A DNA stretch of 64,000 nt, from contig JBBSBH010000002.1 of assembly GCA_038251405.1 (NCBI GenBank), positions 62,001 to 126,000 on the forward strand. Direction: 5' to 3'. The notes beneath the pieces were generated by a model. It was not told where the DNA came from and ran no database searches. It worked only from the letters and a program-made list of their open reading frames with translations. Source of the stretch: JADJLQ01 sp038251405. Its GTDB lineage: Bacteria; Bacteroidota; Bacteroidia; Chitinophagales; Saprospiraceae. This document shows positions 32,619 through 42,397 of the stretch, one piece after another. How positions within the stretch are numbered: position 1 is the first letter of the stretch; each line of letters begins with the position of its first letter. The position numbers and the translations under genes are program-made.

Positions 32619-34049
32619 ATGAAAATATTACTAACTGGTGTAACAGGATACATTGCGCAAAGATTATTGCCCGTTTTATTGAAAGATGGTCATGAGGTTA
32701 TCTGTTGTGTAAGAGATAAAAACAGGTTTAATTATAAAAATTATCTGACTTCAAATCTCAAAGTAATAGAGGTAGATTTTTTAGACGAGGAAAGTTTAAA
32801 AAATATTCCAAATGATATTGATATAGCTTATTACCTCATCCATTCCATGTCAACTCAAAGTGGTGACTTTGAAAATATGGAGGCTATATGTGCAACTAAT
32901 TTCAAAAATCACATGGACCATATAAATGCTACACAGGTTATTTACCTTAGTGGGATCAGCAACGCTGACGAGTTATCAAAGCATTTGTCATCACGAAAAA
33001 ATGTGGAAGCCATTTTATCAGGTTCTAATTTTGCATTAACTACTTTAAAGGCTGGCATAATCGTAGGATCGGGAAGCGCATCATTTGAAATCATTCGGGA
33101 TTTAGTAGAGAAATTACCTTTTATGATTGCACCACGGTGGCTAAAAACAAAATGTCAGCCTATAGCTATTCGTAATGTGATAGAATTTTTAATTGGCGTA
33201 ATTGATAAAAAAGAAACATTCAACAACAGTTACGACATTGGTGGTCCGGATGTTTTAAGTTATAAAGAAATGCTTTTGCGATTTGCAAAAATACGGGGAT
33301 TAAAGAGACGCATACTGATTGTGCCGGTTATGACGCCCAAAATATCCTCTTATTGGTTATATTTTGTTACTGCCACATCATTTGCTCTTGCAAAGAATTT
33401 GGTAAATAGTATGAAAATTGAAGTGACTTGCAAACCCAATAATTTAGCAGGTCTGCTCGGCATTAAACTGATTGATTATGACGCATCCATAAAATTTGCC
33501 TTTGACAAAATAGAACAAAACCAAGTGCTTTCAAGTTGGAAAGACGCACAAACAAGTAAAATATTCAGTGAAGGATTATCTAAATTTATTGAAGTACCTG
33601 TTAATGGTTGTTTTAAAGACATTCGCTCTCTTAAGCTGGAAAACAGCGCTGCATCACTTGAAAAAATATGGGCCATTGGTGGAAAAACAGGCTGGTATTA
33701 TGGTGACTGGCTTTGGGAAAGCAGAGGCTTTTTAGATCAGATAGTTGGGGGTGTCGGTATGCGAAGAGGTAGAAAAAGTGCAACAGAAATAGGATCAGGT
33801 GATGCACTTGATTTTTGGCGTGTGCTTTTAGCAGATAAACACGAAAAACGCCTTCTATTGTATGCCGAAATGAAACTGCCTGGCGAAGCGTGGCTGGAAT
33901 TTAAAATTGGCAGCAACAATATCCTTACACAAACAGCTACGTTTAGACCTCTGGGATTATTAGGAAGAATGTACTGGTACTTGGTACTTCCGTTTCATGG
34001 GCTTATTTTTAAAGGAATGATACATAAAATAGCCGAAGCAAAAATATAG
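32619..34049 (+). CDS. SDR-family NAD(P)-binding protein with DUF2867 domain
   Basis: 476 aa. Residues 1-about 300 form an extended/atypical SDR domain with the nucleotide loop LLTGVTGYIAQRLLP (TGxTGYIG-like), YYLIHSM and an SGISNADE segment typical of the YbjT-like group. Residues about 310-476 match DUF2867 (KIWAIGGKTGWYYGDWLWESRGFLDQIVGGVGMRRGR, FRPLGLLGRMYWYLVLPFHGLIFKGM), a START-like fold. The fusion is a common bacterial arrangement with no defined substrate. It is paired with a SRPBCC gene 190 bases downstream. It has its own promoter at 32575-32605. Confidence 0.88.
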   Translation: MKILLTGVTGYIAQRLLPVLLKDGHEVICCVRDKNRFNYKNYLTSNLKVIEVDFLDEESLKNIPNDIDIAYYLIHSMSTQSGDFENMEAICATNFKNHMDHINATQVIYLSGISNADELSKHLSSRKNVEAILSGSNFALTTLKAGIIVGSGSASFEIIRDLVEKLPFMIAPRWLKTKCQPIAIRNVIEFLIGVIDKKETFNNSYDIGGPDVLSYKEMLLRFAKIRGLKRRILIVPVMTPKISSYWLYFVTATSFALAKNLVNSMKIEVTCKPNNLAGLLGIKLIDYDASIKFAFDKIEQNQVLSSWKDAQTSKIFSEGLSKFIEVPVNGCFKDIRSLKLENSAASLEKIWAIGGKTGWYYGDWLWESRGFLDQIVGGVGMRRGRKSATEIGSGDALDFWRVLLADKHEKRLLLYAEMKLPGEAWLEFKIGSNNILTQTATFRPLGLLGRMYWYLVLPFHGLIFKGMIHKIAEAKI

Positions 34050-34239
34050 TGGCAAATAGACGAAAACCAGCCCATATCAAGGTATAGTGAAGCGTACGAA
34101 CAGTGCCATACTATGTATTCGTTCTTGTAATATACACCATTTCCTGATATCAGTTTGTTGCTTTATGATGCCTGCCTTCGCCAAGTCCTAAACCAGTAGT
34201 GACCACCCTGTGAAGACTGAAAATATACTATTTTTAGCA

Positions 34240-34641
34240 ATGGAGCTTTCATTTAGAGTAAAAAAAACATCTGAATTTGTTTTTGAATATCTGACCGATA
34301 TGCAAAAATTTGTTTCGGTTCATCCCGTTATTTTTCAAATGGACAAAACTGGCATGGACAGCTATTTAGTTCACGAGACTTTAAAGTTTGGATTAGTCCC
34401 TTTTTCATTTACCTATCCAGTTGTAATTGAAAAAAGTAGTATAGACAAAGTTGTTACTATTAGGGCAACAGTATTCAAATTAACTAAAATTGTAATGAAA
34501 TTTGTCTTACGAGCAGATAACGATTATACCGACATTGAAGAAAACATCCAATTTAAATCACCCTTGCCAGTTGAATTCATAATGAAGCGTGTTTTCAGAA
34601 AACAACACATTCAACTTTTCAAAAATATGGAAATGATATGA
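34240..34641 (+). CDS. SRPBCC family protein
   Basis: 133 aa START/Bet v 1-like protein: MELSFRVKKTSEFVFEYLTDMQKFVSVHPVI opens with the family pattern of a first strand and an amphipathic helix, and a C-terminal helix (MKRVFRKQHIQLFKNMEM) closes it. ATG 34240 is chosen over GTG 34210 because the SRPBCC fold begins there. Such proteins bind lipids or polyketide-like ligands. It follows an SDR/DUF2867 gene on the same strand, so the two could share a small-molecule pathway; this is inference. Confidence 0.75.
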   Translation: MELSFRVKKTSEFVFEYLTDMQKFVSVHPVIFQMDKTGMDSYLVHETLKFGLVPFSFTYPVVIEKSSIDKVVTIRATVFKLTKIVMKFVLRADNDYTDIEENIQFKSPLPVEFIMKRVFRKQHIQLFKNMEMI

Positions 34642-34886
34642 AACAGAATTCCAATTTCGGTTTAACTGAAATAAATATAATGGCAGGTATATAAACGATG
34701 AAATTATTCCAATTTCCAATACCTTTGACTGCTATGCTGGCGCCTTTGGGTATACTGGAATTATTAAAGCAAATAGTCATAACATTTACCATCATTAAAT
34801 TTTTAAAGGTAAAGCTGGATTCAGAATTTTGAGAAGAAGGATTTGGGTAAAATCGTATTTTTGATTTATTTACTATTTCGGTCTAT

Positions 34887-37598
34887 ATGTCTGTGATAAT
34901 AACGCCAGATCAACGAATAAGAGTTTTTATCAGTTCAACCATACTGGAACTTGCGAACGAAAGAATTGTTGTCCGCAATGTTATTGAAGCGTTGAGAATG
35001 ACACCCGTATTTTTTGAATCAGGCGCCAGACCTCATCCGCCAAGGGAATTATACAGGTCGTATCTTGATCAAAGCGACATCTTTATTGGAATATATTGGG
35101 AAAAATATGGATGGACCGCACCCGGTATGGAGATATCCGGTCTTGAAGACGAATGGATACTTGCAGTAGATAAACCTCAATTGATCTACATTAAAAACAC
35201 TGCCCTCCGGGAGCCGGATCTGGACAAGTTGATAAAAAAGATTCAGGATACAGGATCTGTAAGCTACCAGCGTTTCAACGAACCTTCAGATTTATCAAAA
35301 CTGCTGGCAAATGACCTAGCGCTTTTATTAGCAGAGAGGTTTCAAAGTAATTCAGCTGGCACCAAACGGGAAGCCGAAAAGACAATTACCAATATTCCCA
35401 GAAACAGGAATAAGATAATCGGAAGAGAAGTAGAAATAAATGAGATTATAAAAATCCTTCATAAACCTGAAACCGAACTAATAACATTAGTTGGACCCGG
35501 AGGCATTGGAAAAACCCGTCTCGCCATTGAGATTGGTAACCGGATCATCCACAATTTTGAAGATGGGATATTCTTTATTAATTTAGAAAGCTTGGTACAA
35601 TCTGATAAACTTCCATTGGCCATCAGCAATACTCTCGACATTCAAAACAAGGGTGGTAATGATATTCAGGATTGGGTTGCCGAATATTTATCAGATAAGA
35701 ATATGCTGTTGATACTCGATAATTTTGAACAGATCATTGAAGGAGCAATTTTTGTATCCACGCTCATCAGCCGTTGTGCGAGGATCAAATTATTGGTAAC
35801 AAGCAGAACGCCACTCAACATTCGCAATGAATATTCTTTCCTCGTAGAACCGCTTAAAAATGAACAGCCAGATAAAACCGGAGATCAGGAATATCAATAT
35901 TCAAATGCTGTTACACTTTTCATTCAGCGTGCCACTGAAGCAAATAATACCTTGATATGGAACAGCCAGAATACAGATGCAGCTCTTGAAATATGTAACA
36001 AACTCGATGGTCTACCACTAGCTATAGAACTAGCTGCTGCACGATGCCGCTATATGAACCCGGCAACTTTGGTTACCAAACTGGTTACTTTATTAGACAG
36101 TATTGGAACAGGGCACAGAGATGCTCCAAAAAGACAAAAGACAATCCGCAATACCATTGACTGGAGTTACCAGCTATTGGGCACTGAAGCACAACGGTTA
36201 TTCAGGCGATTGGCAATTTTTGAGACCGGATGGGATATGGAGTCGGCAAAAGCTATTTGCTGGGATGGGTTTAATGAGCTTTCAACAATCAATTTATTTA
36301 TTGAAGAGTTAGAAAATCTTGGTCTATTAGTAAATCTGCAATCATCTACAGGAATTAATACTCATAAATTCCTTAAAGTGATCAAAGAATATGCAGAAGA
36401 AAAGCTTCAAGAGTCAGGAGAGTCAGCAGCTATAACGTATATACATTACAAATACTTTTATCAATTCGCAATTGATCTCTATACCCAGGAAAGAAACTCA
36501 TGGCTATCCACTTCAAATCATTCTCTTCAAAGATTGAAAAACGAAAATATATTGTTGTCTTTTAACAATGCACTTAAAGCAAAGGATTATCCGGTATTTA
36601 TCAAGCTGGTAAGTGTACTCAATTTCATTTTCCTGCTCACAGGCGAAACCTGGTTCCTGCTGGATTGCCTGGAGCAGGCAAACATAAAAAGCGATGAGGA
36701 AGGGATCAGGGATCTCTCTTCCAAAATTGATCCATCAGAATTGGCAAATGTATATTTATCGGCTGGTTTCTGCAGATCAACCACCGGTAACTTTATTGAA
36801 GGAATGCGTGATCTAGAAGTTGCCCATTTTTTCGCCGAAAAGTATAGTTTGACATATGTACTTGCTGAAACCCAGTTTTTCATGGCATTATCAATGATGA
36901 TGATCGGCAAGATAGAACCAGTAAAAAGCCTGTTACTAGATACTATTGATAAAAGCAGACAATGTTCGCTACTTTCAATTCAATTTGCGGCAGAAGCCAC
37001 TTATGGAATTTTGTTGAGCGAAGAAAACAAATTCGATGAAGCCATCAACATACTGGATAAATCCATTCAATCCAATAAAGAGTATGATATTCTACTCGGG
37101 CAAACCTATTGCCTCTACCAGAAAGGATTTTTAATGATTGAACTTCAAAAATATGAAGAGGCAAATTCATGCTTTGAACAATGCCTTGTGCTGAATAAGA
37201 CCTACTCACTAAATATCAATGCATCCTTTCCATATGTTGGCCAGGCTTTGATACATGCAAAAACAGGTAATACAATATTGGGGTTTGATTCCATCCGGAA
37301 TGCGATGGAATGTTATAGAAAATCCGGTAGCACAATAGAATTTGTTTGTTTACTTTGCTCTTTATGTATCCTGTTGATTGAAGAAAATAAATTGGCAGAG
37401 GCCCTTTCAGTTTATACTCTTTCCAGGAAAATATTTTCTGGCGTGGAATTCAATCCCTGGCGATCGTTGCGCAACAATATGAAAATTGTTGATCAAAAAC
37501 TACAGAGTAAATTCCCTAACATTGATTTTCAGGTTGCCATAGCGTCAAATAATCAAATATCAAACGAAAAAATATTTGAATTGATCAAAAGGAAATAA
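34887..37598 (+). CDS. STAND ATPase: DUF4062 - NB-ARC - winged helix - TPR
   Basis: 903 aa multidomain protein. Residues about 8-105 match DUF4062 (RIRVFISSTILELANERIVVRNVIE, LDQSDIFIGIYWEKYGW), a TIR-like N-terminal domain also found in NWD1/NPHP3-type proteins. A NB-ARC ATPase follows: TLVGPGGIGKTRLA (Walker A, about 201-213), MLLILDNFEQI (Walker B), LLVTSRTPL and GLPLAIELAAARC. A winged-helix RLFRRLAIFETGW and TPR-like repeats from about 600 to 850 complete it. This is the sensor-oligomerise-effector layout of STAND proteins, many of which act in phage defence. TATTTTTG at 34856-34863 may be a -7 box. Confidence 0.88.
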   Translation: MSVIITPDQRIRVFISSTILELANERIVVRNVIEALRMTPVFFESGARPHPPRELYRSYLDQSDIFIGIYWEKYGWTAPGMEISGLEDEWILAVDKPQLIYIKNTALREPDLDKLIKKIQDTGSVSYQRFNEPSDLSKLLANDLALLLAERFQSNSAGTKREAEKTITNIPRNRNKIIGREVEINEIIKILHKPETELITLVGPGGIGKTRLAIEIGNRIIHNFEDGIFFINLESLVQSDKLPLAISNTLDIQNKGGNDIQDWVAEYLSDKNMLLILDNFEQIIEGAIFVSTLISRCARIKLLVTSRTPLNIRNEYSFLVEPLKNEQPDKTGDQEYQYSNAVTLFIQRATEANNTLIWNSQNTDAALEICNKLDGLPLAIELAAARCRYMNPATLVTKLVTLLDSIGTGHRDAPKRQKTIRNTIDWSYQLLGTEAQRLFRRLAIFETGWDMESAKAICWDGFNELSTINLFIEELENLGLLVNLQSSTGINTHKFLKVIKEYAEEKLQESGESAAITYIHYKYFYQFAIDLYTQERNSWLSTSNHSLQRLKNENILLSFNNALKAKDYPVFIKLVSVLNFIFLLTGETWFLLDCLEQANIKSDEEGIRDLSSKIDPSELANVYLSAGFCRSTTGNFIEGMRDLEVAHFFAEKYSLTYVLAETQFFMALSMMMIGKIEPVKSLLLDTIDKSRQCSLLSIQFAAEATYGILLSEENKFDEAINILDKSIQSNKEYDILLGQTYCLYQKGFLMIELQKYEEANSCFEQCLVLNKTYSLNINASFPYVGQALIHAKTGNTILGFDSIRNAMECYRKSGSTIEFVCLLCSLCILLIEENKLAEALSVYTLSRKIFSGVEFNPWRSLRNNMKIVDQKLQSKFPNIDFQVAIASNNQISNEKIFELIKRK

Positions 37599-38044
37599 AA
37601 GATTGTCTTCATACTTCTTCATATCGCATCAAAAATGTTTCGTCATTTTCTAAGTATTTATAGCTTTTTTGATCCACTTTTTTAAAGAACTCATTTATCT
37701 TTTTTTCAATTAGCTCAGCACGCTCAGCTAGATCGCGCCATCGAATGTCAAAACTCCAATATTGAATCATTTTGTCCCCCTGACGATAAGTCTTTGACAG
37801 ATAAAATATGGTTAGATGCAGTAAAAAATACTTATCAAGGAAACATAATAATTGGGAAAGACTTATTACAATTGGATTCTTAATTGTTACCTACAGGTGC
37901 CGATCTTTCAAATCAGCTGCAGTTCCGGGCTTGACGAGCAATGAATACCAACGCTGCAGCAAGCAGTAAACAATGCTGGAAATGTCTAATAAAAACAACA
38001 ACTTTGATGACAATTATATATTTCAATAATTGAAAAAATAAAAT
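37599..38044. other. Gap with small ORF and a gene tail
   Basis: 446 bp after the STAND gene. The minus strand holds a small ORF at 37609-37770 (listed separately). On the plus strand, about 37795-37881 reads DKSLTDKIWLDAVKNTYQGNIIIGKDLLQLDS then stop, resembling the tail of an unknown enzyme. The rest has no recognised feature. Confidence 0.45.
37609..37770 (-). CDS. Possible small protein, unknown
   Basis: 53 aa: begins MIQYWSFDIRWRDLAERAEL and continues through IEKKINEFFKKVDQKSYKYLENDETFLMRYEEV in outline. It is charged, helical and lacks a signal sequence. It could be a short gene, or the C-terminal end of a lost one. It converges with the STAND gene, ending 11 bases after its stop. No family recognised. 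Confidence 0.3.
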   Translation of the reverse strand: MIQYWSFDIRWRDLAERAELIEKKINEFFKKVDQKSYKYLENDETFLMRYEEV

Positions 38045-38440
38045 ATGGAAGCGAAAGACACTTCAACACATTTTGCACCAGAATTGCATATACCCAATGG
38101 TACATACAACATTGATTTTTACAATAAATTAGGTGCTACAGAAAATTTTTGTTTTCGGAACGATGACGGGAGCATTCATGTGGCAGAACTGGAATTAGAT
38201 GGTGCGATTTTTCATCTGCATGAAACAATGCGTTGGTTTAATGCGCTTGAACCTATAACAGCAAAAGGTGTAACCTCCGTTATCGGGTTATTTGTTGCCG
38301 ATGTAGACGAAGTTATGTATATAGCCATCCAGGCAGGAGCAACAGAAATCAATCCTGCAAAAGATCATGATTATGGTTATAGACAGGGAATGTTTAAAGA
38401 CCCTTTTGGACACTATTGGCAAATACAGAAGAAAATATAG
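38045..38440 (+). CDS. VOC / glyoxalase-fold protein
   Basis: 131 aa VOC superfamily protein of the PhnB-like type: APELHIPNGTYNIDFYNKLGATENFCFRNDDGSIHVAELELDGAIFHLHE in the first half and VADVDEVMYIAIQAGATEI, GYRQGMFKDPFGHYWQIQKKI in the second. The closing DPFGHxWxIxxxK is the family hallmark. Metal sites are partly conserved (His in HLHE, Glu in AELEL). The substrate is unknown. It stands alone, with non-coding sequence on both sides. Confidence 0.88.
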   Translation: MEAKDTSTHFAPELHIPNGTYNIDFYNKLGATENFCFRNDDGSIHVAELELDGAIFHLHETMRWFNALEPITAKGVTSVIGLFVADVDEVMYIAIQAGATEINPAKDHDYGYRQGMFKDPFGHYWQIQKKI

Positions 38441-38781
38441 AGCACCAGAGGACTTTTCTTATTGCAATTGAATAAATGCCCAGTAAGTGGGTGTTAACTG
38501 TGAACGCTTCTTTCGTATAAATCCCTGTTAAACAATTGTGGTCATATAGTATTATCAGGATTTATCCCACATCGTTGCATTGGCTTTCGAAGCGAAAGTA
38601 TTGAAGTCTACTTCGAGATGCTTCTTTGATCTGTTGGATATGTATCGAATGATTTGGTTGCGCTTTTCTTCGTGATCATTTTAGATTTATCCTTCCCTTA
38701 TCATTTACTGGAAAAACGAAAACGGAAAGTTTTGATATGCGATCAATTCATTGAATTTTCAGACCTATTCATCGATGCCAT
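38441..38781. other. Gap between convergent genes with one short hairpin
   Basis: 341 bp between the VOC gene and the 3' end of katG. CTTTCG (38584-38589) and CGAAAG (38593-38598) form a small stem with an AAG loop; no T-run follows. Nothing else was recognised. Confidence 0.45.
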
Positions 38782-40980
38782 TTAGGCCTTCCTATCAAAT
38801 CTATCCAGGTTCATGACTTTATCCCATGCAGCTATAAAATCTCTAACAAACTTTTCTTTTGCATCTGCGCTTCCATATACTTCAGCTATCGCTCTTAGCT
38901 CTGAATTTGATCCAAATAGGAGATCAATTCTGGTGGCAGTCCATTTTAATTCTCCGGTAGATCTGTCACTTCCCTCAAACATTTCATTTCCATGACTGGC
39001 TTTCCAAACGGTATTGATATCTAGCAAGTTAATAAAAAAATCATTGGTAAGCACTCCGGGTCGTTGTGTAAATACCCCATGACGTGAATGATCATAGTTG
39101 GCATCCAATACGCGCATACCAGATAACAAAACAGTCGTTTCCGGTGCTGTGAGCATAAGCAATTGCGCTTTATCTACCAATAATTCTTCTGAGGGTATTG
39201 AATAGTTTGATTTAAGATAATTTCTGAATCCATCAGCTATTGGTTCGAGTACTGCAAATGAATCCACATCAGTTTGTTCTTGTGTTGCATCCATACGACC
39301 TGGGGTGAATGGAACTTTTATAGAATGACCAGCTTCAAATGCGGCTTTCTCTATAGCTGCGCAACCTCCCAATACGATCAGATCTGCTAAAGACACTACC
39401 CCTTTGAATTCTTTCTGAATTATCTCTAGTGCACCCAAAACTTTAGCTAGCTGAACAGGATTATTCACTTTCCAGAATTTCATAGGAGCTAATCGTATCC
39501 TGGCACCATTAGCACCACCTCTTTTATCAGAGCCTCGGAAAGTAGAAGCAGAAGCCCATGCTGTAGATACTAATTCTGAAACTGATAATCCTGAAGAAAG
39601 TATTTTAGATTTTAAAGATGAGATATCTTCTGCGCCAGGTAATATATGATCTATGGTTGGGATAGGATCCTGCCAAAGCAAATTTTCATGAGGAACTTCA
39701 GGCCCCAAATATCTGGCTATTGGCCCCATATCCCTATGCGTCAGTTTATACCATGCACGAGCAAAGGCATCAGCAAATGCATCTGGGTTTTCATAAAATC
39801 GTCTTGATATTTTTTCATATACAGGATCAAATCTTAAAGCAAGATCGGTGGTTAGCATAGAAGGTGCATGCCTTTTGGCTTTATCGAATGCATCTGGCAC
39901 AGATCCTGCACCGGCACCATTACTGGGTCGCCATTGGTGAGCACCTGCAGGACTTTTAGTAAGCTCCCATTCATAACTAAGCAAGTTTTTGAAAAAATCA
40001 TTACTCCATCTAGTTGGAGTAGATGTCCAGGTAACTTCTATACCACTGGTAATAGAATCTCCAGCTTTACCACTCCCATATTTATTTATCCATCCAATTC
40101 CCTGATGCTCCATTTCTGCAGCTTCGGGTTCTGGTCCTACATTTACTGCATCTGCTGCACCGTGGGTTTTTCCAAAGGTATGTCCTCCTGCTATTAAGGC
40201 TACCGTCTCTTCATCATTCATGGCCATCCGGGCAAAAGTCTCCCGTATATCTTTGGCAGCAGCAATAGGATCAGGATTCCCATTAGGGCCTTCCGGGTTT
40301 ACGTATATAAGCCCCATCTGCACAGCAGCGAGTGGATTTTCCAAATCTCTTTCACCAGAATATCGCTTATCATCGAGCCATTTTGTTTCAGATCCCCAAT
40401 ACACATCTTGTTCGGGCTCCCATACATCTTCTCTACCGCCTGCAAATCCAAATGTCTTGAAACCCATGGACTCTAATGCTACATTTCCGGCCAGGATCAT
40501 CAGATCAGCCCAGGATATCTTCTGTCCATATTTTTGCTTTATTGGCCAAAGCAACCTCCTGGCTTTGTCAAGATTAGCATTATCAGGCCAGCTATTAAGG
40601 GGTGCAAACCTTTGTTGACCGCCACCAGCTCCTCCCCTTCCATCTCCTATTCGATAGGTGCCTGCGCTATGCCAGGCCATTCGGATAAATAGTGGTCCAT
40701 AATGTCCAAAATCAGCTGGCCACCAATCTTGTGAGTCAGTCATAAGGTGGTTTAAATCCTTTTTTAGCGCATGGTAGTCCAGACTTTTGAATTCATTGGC
40801 ATATGCAAATCCTTTATCCATCGGGTTTGATAATGATGAATATTGTCTTAAAATATTTAATCTTAAGTGTTTAGGCCACCAATCTGAATTTTTCGTTCCT
40901 ATACCTGCACTTTTATTTAGTCCTTCATGAGGAAAGGGACATTTTGCTTCACTATTTGTATTATTCTCCATATCCACCAT
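38782..40980 (-). CDS. katG: Catalase-peroxidase
   Basis: Haem enzyme that removes hydrogen peroxide by catalase and peroxidase reactions. Full length at 732 aa, with both peroxidase domains. Active-site residues: RMAWHSAGTYR (distal Arg, Trp, His), GLIYVNPEGP (Tyr) and FARMAM (Met), which together provide the Trp-Tyr-Met adduct needed for catalase activity, and GGHTFGKTHG (proximal His). The start is ATG 40980, or ATG 40971 three codons later. The upstream region has a TAAATTTG -7 box on the minus strand (plus 41014-41021) and the palindrome ATAGATATGATCTAT at 41065-41079. Confidence 0.96.
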   Translation of the reverse strand: MVDMENNTNSEAKCPFPHEGLNKSAGIGTKNSDWWPKHLRLNILRQYSSLSNPMDKGFAYANEFKSLDYHALKKDLNHLMTDSQDWWPADFGHYGPLFIRMAWHSAGTYRIGDGRGGAGGGQQRFAPLNSWPDNANLDKARRLLWPIKQKYGQKISWADLMILAGNVALESMGFKTFGFAGGREDVWEPEQDVYWGSETKWLDDKRYSGERDLENPLAAVQMGLIYVNPEGPNGNPDPIAAAKDIRETFARMAMNDEETVALIAGGHTFGKTHGAADAVNVGPEPEAAEMEHQGIGWINKYGSGKAGDSITSGIEVTWTSTPTRWSNDFFKNLLSYEWELTKSPAGAHQWRPSNGAGAGSVPDAFDKAKRHAPSMLTTDLALRFDPVYEKISRRFYENPDAFADAFARAWYKLTHRDMGPIARYLGPEVPHENLLWQDPIPTIDHILPGAEDISSLKSKILSSGLSVSELVSTAWASASTFRGSDKRGGANGARIRLAPMKFWKVNNPVQLAKVLGALEIIQKEFKGVVSLADLIVLGGCAAIEKAAFEAGHSIKVPFTPGRMDATQEQTDVDSFAVLEPIADGFRNYLKSNYSIPSEELLVDKAQLLMLTAPETTVLLSGMRVLDANYDHSRHGVFTQRPGVLTNDFFINLLDINTVWKASHGNEMFEGSDRSTGELKWTATRIDLLFGSNSELRAIAEVYGSADAKEKFVRDFIAAWDKVMNLDRFDRKA

Positions 40981-41013
40981 TTTTATAATTGACTTTTATA
41001 TTTTGAGTTACAT

Positions 41014-41079
41014 CAAATTTACGGAACTTTAATTATAAATAAGATTGATAGTTTTTATATCATTATAGATATGATCTAT
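41014..41079 (-). promoter_or_regulatory. katG promoter region with ATAG-N7-CTAT palindrome
   Basis: CAAATTTA (41014-41021) is TAAATTTG on the minus strand, a good -7 box, with no -33 TTG at normal spacing. ATAGATATGATCTAT (41065-41079) is a near-perfect inverted repeat with ATAG and CTAT ends separated by 7 bases, like one half of an OxyR site. Its centre is about 54 bases upstream of the -7 box. A weak -33 and an upstream palindrome suggest an activator-dependent promoter. Confidence 0.45.
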
Positions 41080-41243
41080 TTAAAATGAAAAATGGGTTAG
41101 AACATTCTACTCATTAGAAATCGCCACTGGTGATACAAACCAATCCTTGTCCAGATAGTGTTATTTATAATGGAAATTGAAATTTTATGTCTGATACTGA
41201 AAATAAATTGTAAGTTTCCAAAAAATATTCTGTTGTAAAAACT

Positions 41244-41861
41244 ATGTATATTCCAAATACAAATTTAATGTCAGGCAAGTCGGAAGCTGTGGAATTTATG
41301 CAAAGGTTTAATTTTGCTACCATCATTTCGGCGAAAGGCGATTTTCCCATCGCGACCCATTTACCCTTTTTGGTTTCCTTTAAAGATGATATCATCATAT
41401 TGACATCTCATTTTGCGAAGGCAAATGAACATTGGAAATTGATTGAAACTGATAAAATACTGGTAATTTTCAGTGAACCCCATGCATACATTTCACCGAA
41501 AAACTATGAAAAGAAATTAAATGTTCCTACCTGGAATTATATATCGGTCCATGCTTATGGCCAGGGTAGAATAATAAATGATCAGGAAAATGTCTTTAAA
41601 GTTCTTGAAAACACTATAAATACTTTTGAATCTGAATATATGCATCAGTGGGATTTACTTCCCCATGATTATAAGCATAAAATGTCGAAAGCTATAGTAG
41701 CCTTTGAAGTCCGGGTGACTGACATGCAGGCTAAGAAAAAATTAAGTCAAAATAAGACTGAAGCCGAAAGATTAAATATTATAGATTCGCTTTCCAAAAG
41801 CGCAAATACAAATGAGCATCTGATAGCAGATTATATGAAAATAAATTTATCCAACATTTGA
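41244..41861 (+). CDS. PaiB-like FMN-binding protein
   Basis: 205 aa member of the PaiB / FMN-binding split-barrel family, annotated as negative regulator or flavin-dependent protein. YIPNTNLMSGKSEAVEFMQRFNFATIISAKGDFPIATHLPFLV opens with the family pattern, and VIFSEPHAYISPKNYEKKLNVPTWNYISVHAYGQGRII is the diagnostic core (cited in parts: PHAYISP, VPTWNY, VHAYG). The B. subtilis homologue PaiB affects protease and sporulation genes. It is divergent from katG, and the gap holds the katG promoter. The C-terminal SQNKTEAER helix is typical. Confidence 0.92.
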   Translation: MYIPNTNLMSGKSEAVEFMQRFNFATIISAKGDFPIATHLPFLVSFKDDIIILTSHFAKANEHWKLIETDKILVIFSEPHAYISPKNYEKKLNVPTWNYISVHAYGQGRIINDQENVFKVLENTINTFESEYMHQWDLLPHDYKHKMSKAIVAFEVRVTDMQAKKKLSQNKTEAERLNIIDSLSKSANTNEHLIADYMKINLSNI

Positions 41862-42397
41862 TATTCGGGTACGATGGGGTAATATCCTTCATGCCAACTT
41901 AAGCCATGGTACATGCGTCTTACTCAAAAAATCAGTCCATCTTAGATTGCTTCATCCAGGCCCAATTTAAAACAGCAGATTCCATAGGGTGGTTTTCACC
42001 ATTTGGATAGGCATGCTTCAAACCTTTTTTCATTACAATTGGAATTCGTGACGGTCACTTATAGAAATCGGTTTGTAGCTTGCTATGATCGCTTTTGAAG
42101 TGTCTCCACTAAGAACAAAATTTGGATCTAATGAAAAATTATGAATGTGGTCATATGCTATCGTATAAAATTTTCCATTTTTAAAATCCAGATTAGTCAG
42201 TAAAATATAATTGTAAAAAATTCGTTTAATCTTTAACATACCTGAATTTCCTGCCCTTTATTTCTATGAAGTTACTGAGATTAAGTTTAATAGAAATAAT
42301 ACATATAAGTTAAATTTTCTATAAATTTGTCCCTGAATCACACTTAAATAAGTGGTTCAAGCGTATTTTAGTACTTGTTTCTAAAACCCTCTTTTGC
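41862..42397. other. Gap with minus-strand gene remnant
   Basis: 536 bp. On the minus strand, 42033-42239 is an open frame (MLKIKRIFYNYILLTNLDFKNG..., ending SDRHEFQL). In another frame, 41934-42044 reads KKGLKHAYPNGENHPMESAVLNWAWMKQSKMD before a stop. They may be parts of one shifted gene that I cannot identify. TAAATTTG (42322-42329) could be a -7 box for the TPR gene, although a -33 element is lacking. Confidence 0.4.
42033..42239 (-). pseudogene. Unidentified gene remnant
   Basis: 68 aa open frame, with a hydrophobic aromatic N-terminus and SLDPNFVLSGDTSKAIIASYKPISISDRHEFQL. A likely continuation (KKGLKHAYPNGENHPMESAVLNWAWM) follows in a different frame toward 41934. I do not recognise the family; damage is inferred from the natural-looking join. 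It could equally be chance ORFs. Confidence 0.3.

Noticed and set aside
41048..41079. Complete OxyR site upstream of katG
   Set aside because: Only one ATAG-N7-CTAT pair fits; the other ATAG and CTAT have wrong spacing (17 instead of 22 bases), so only a partial resemblance is claimed.
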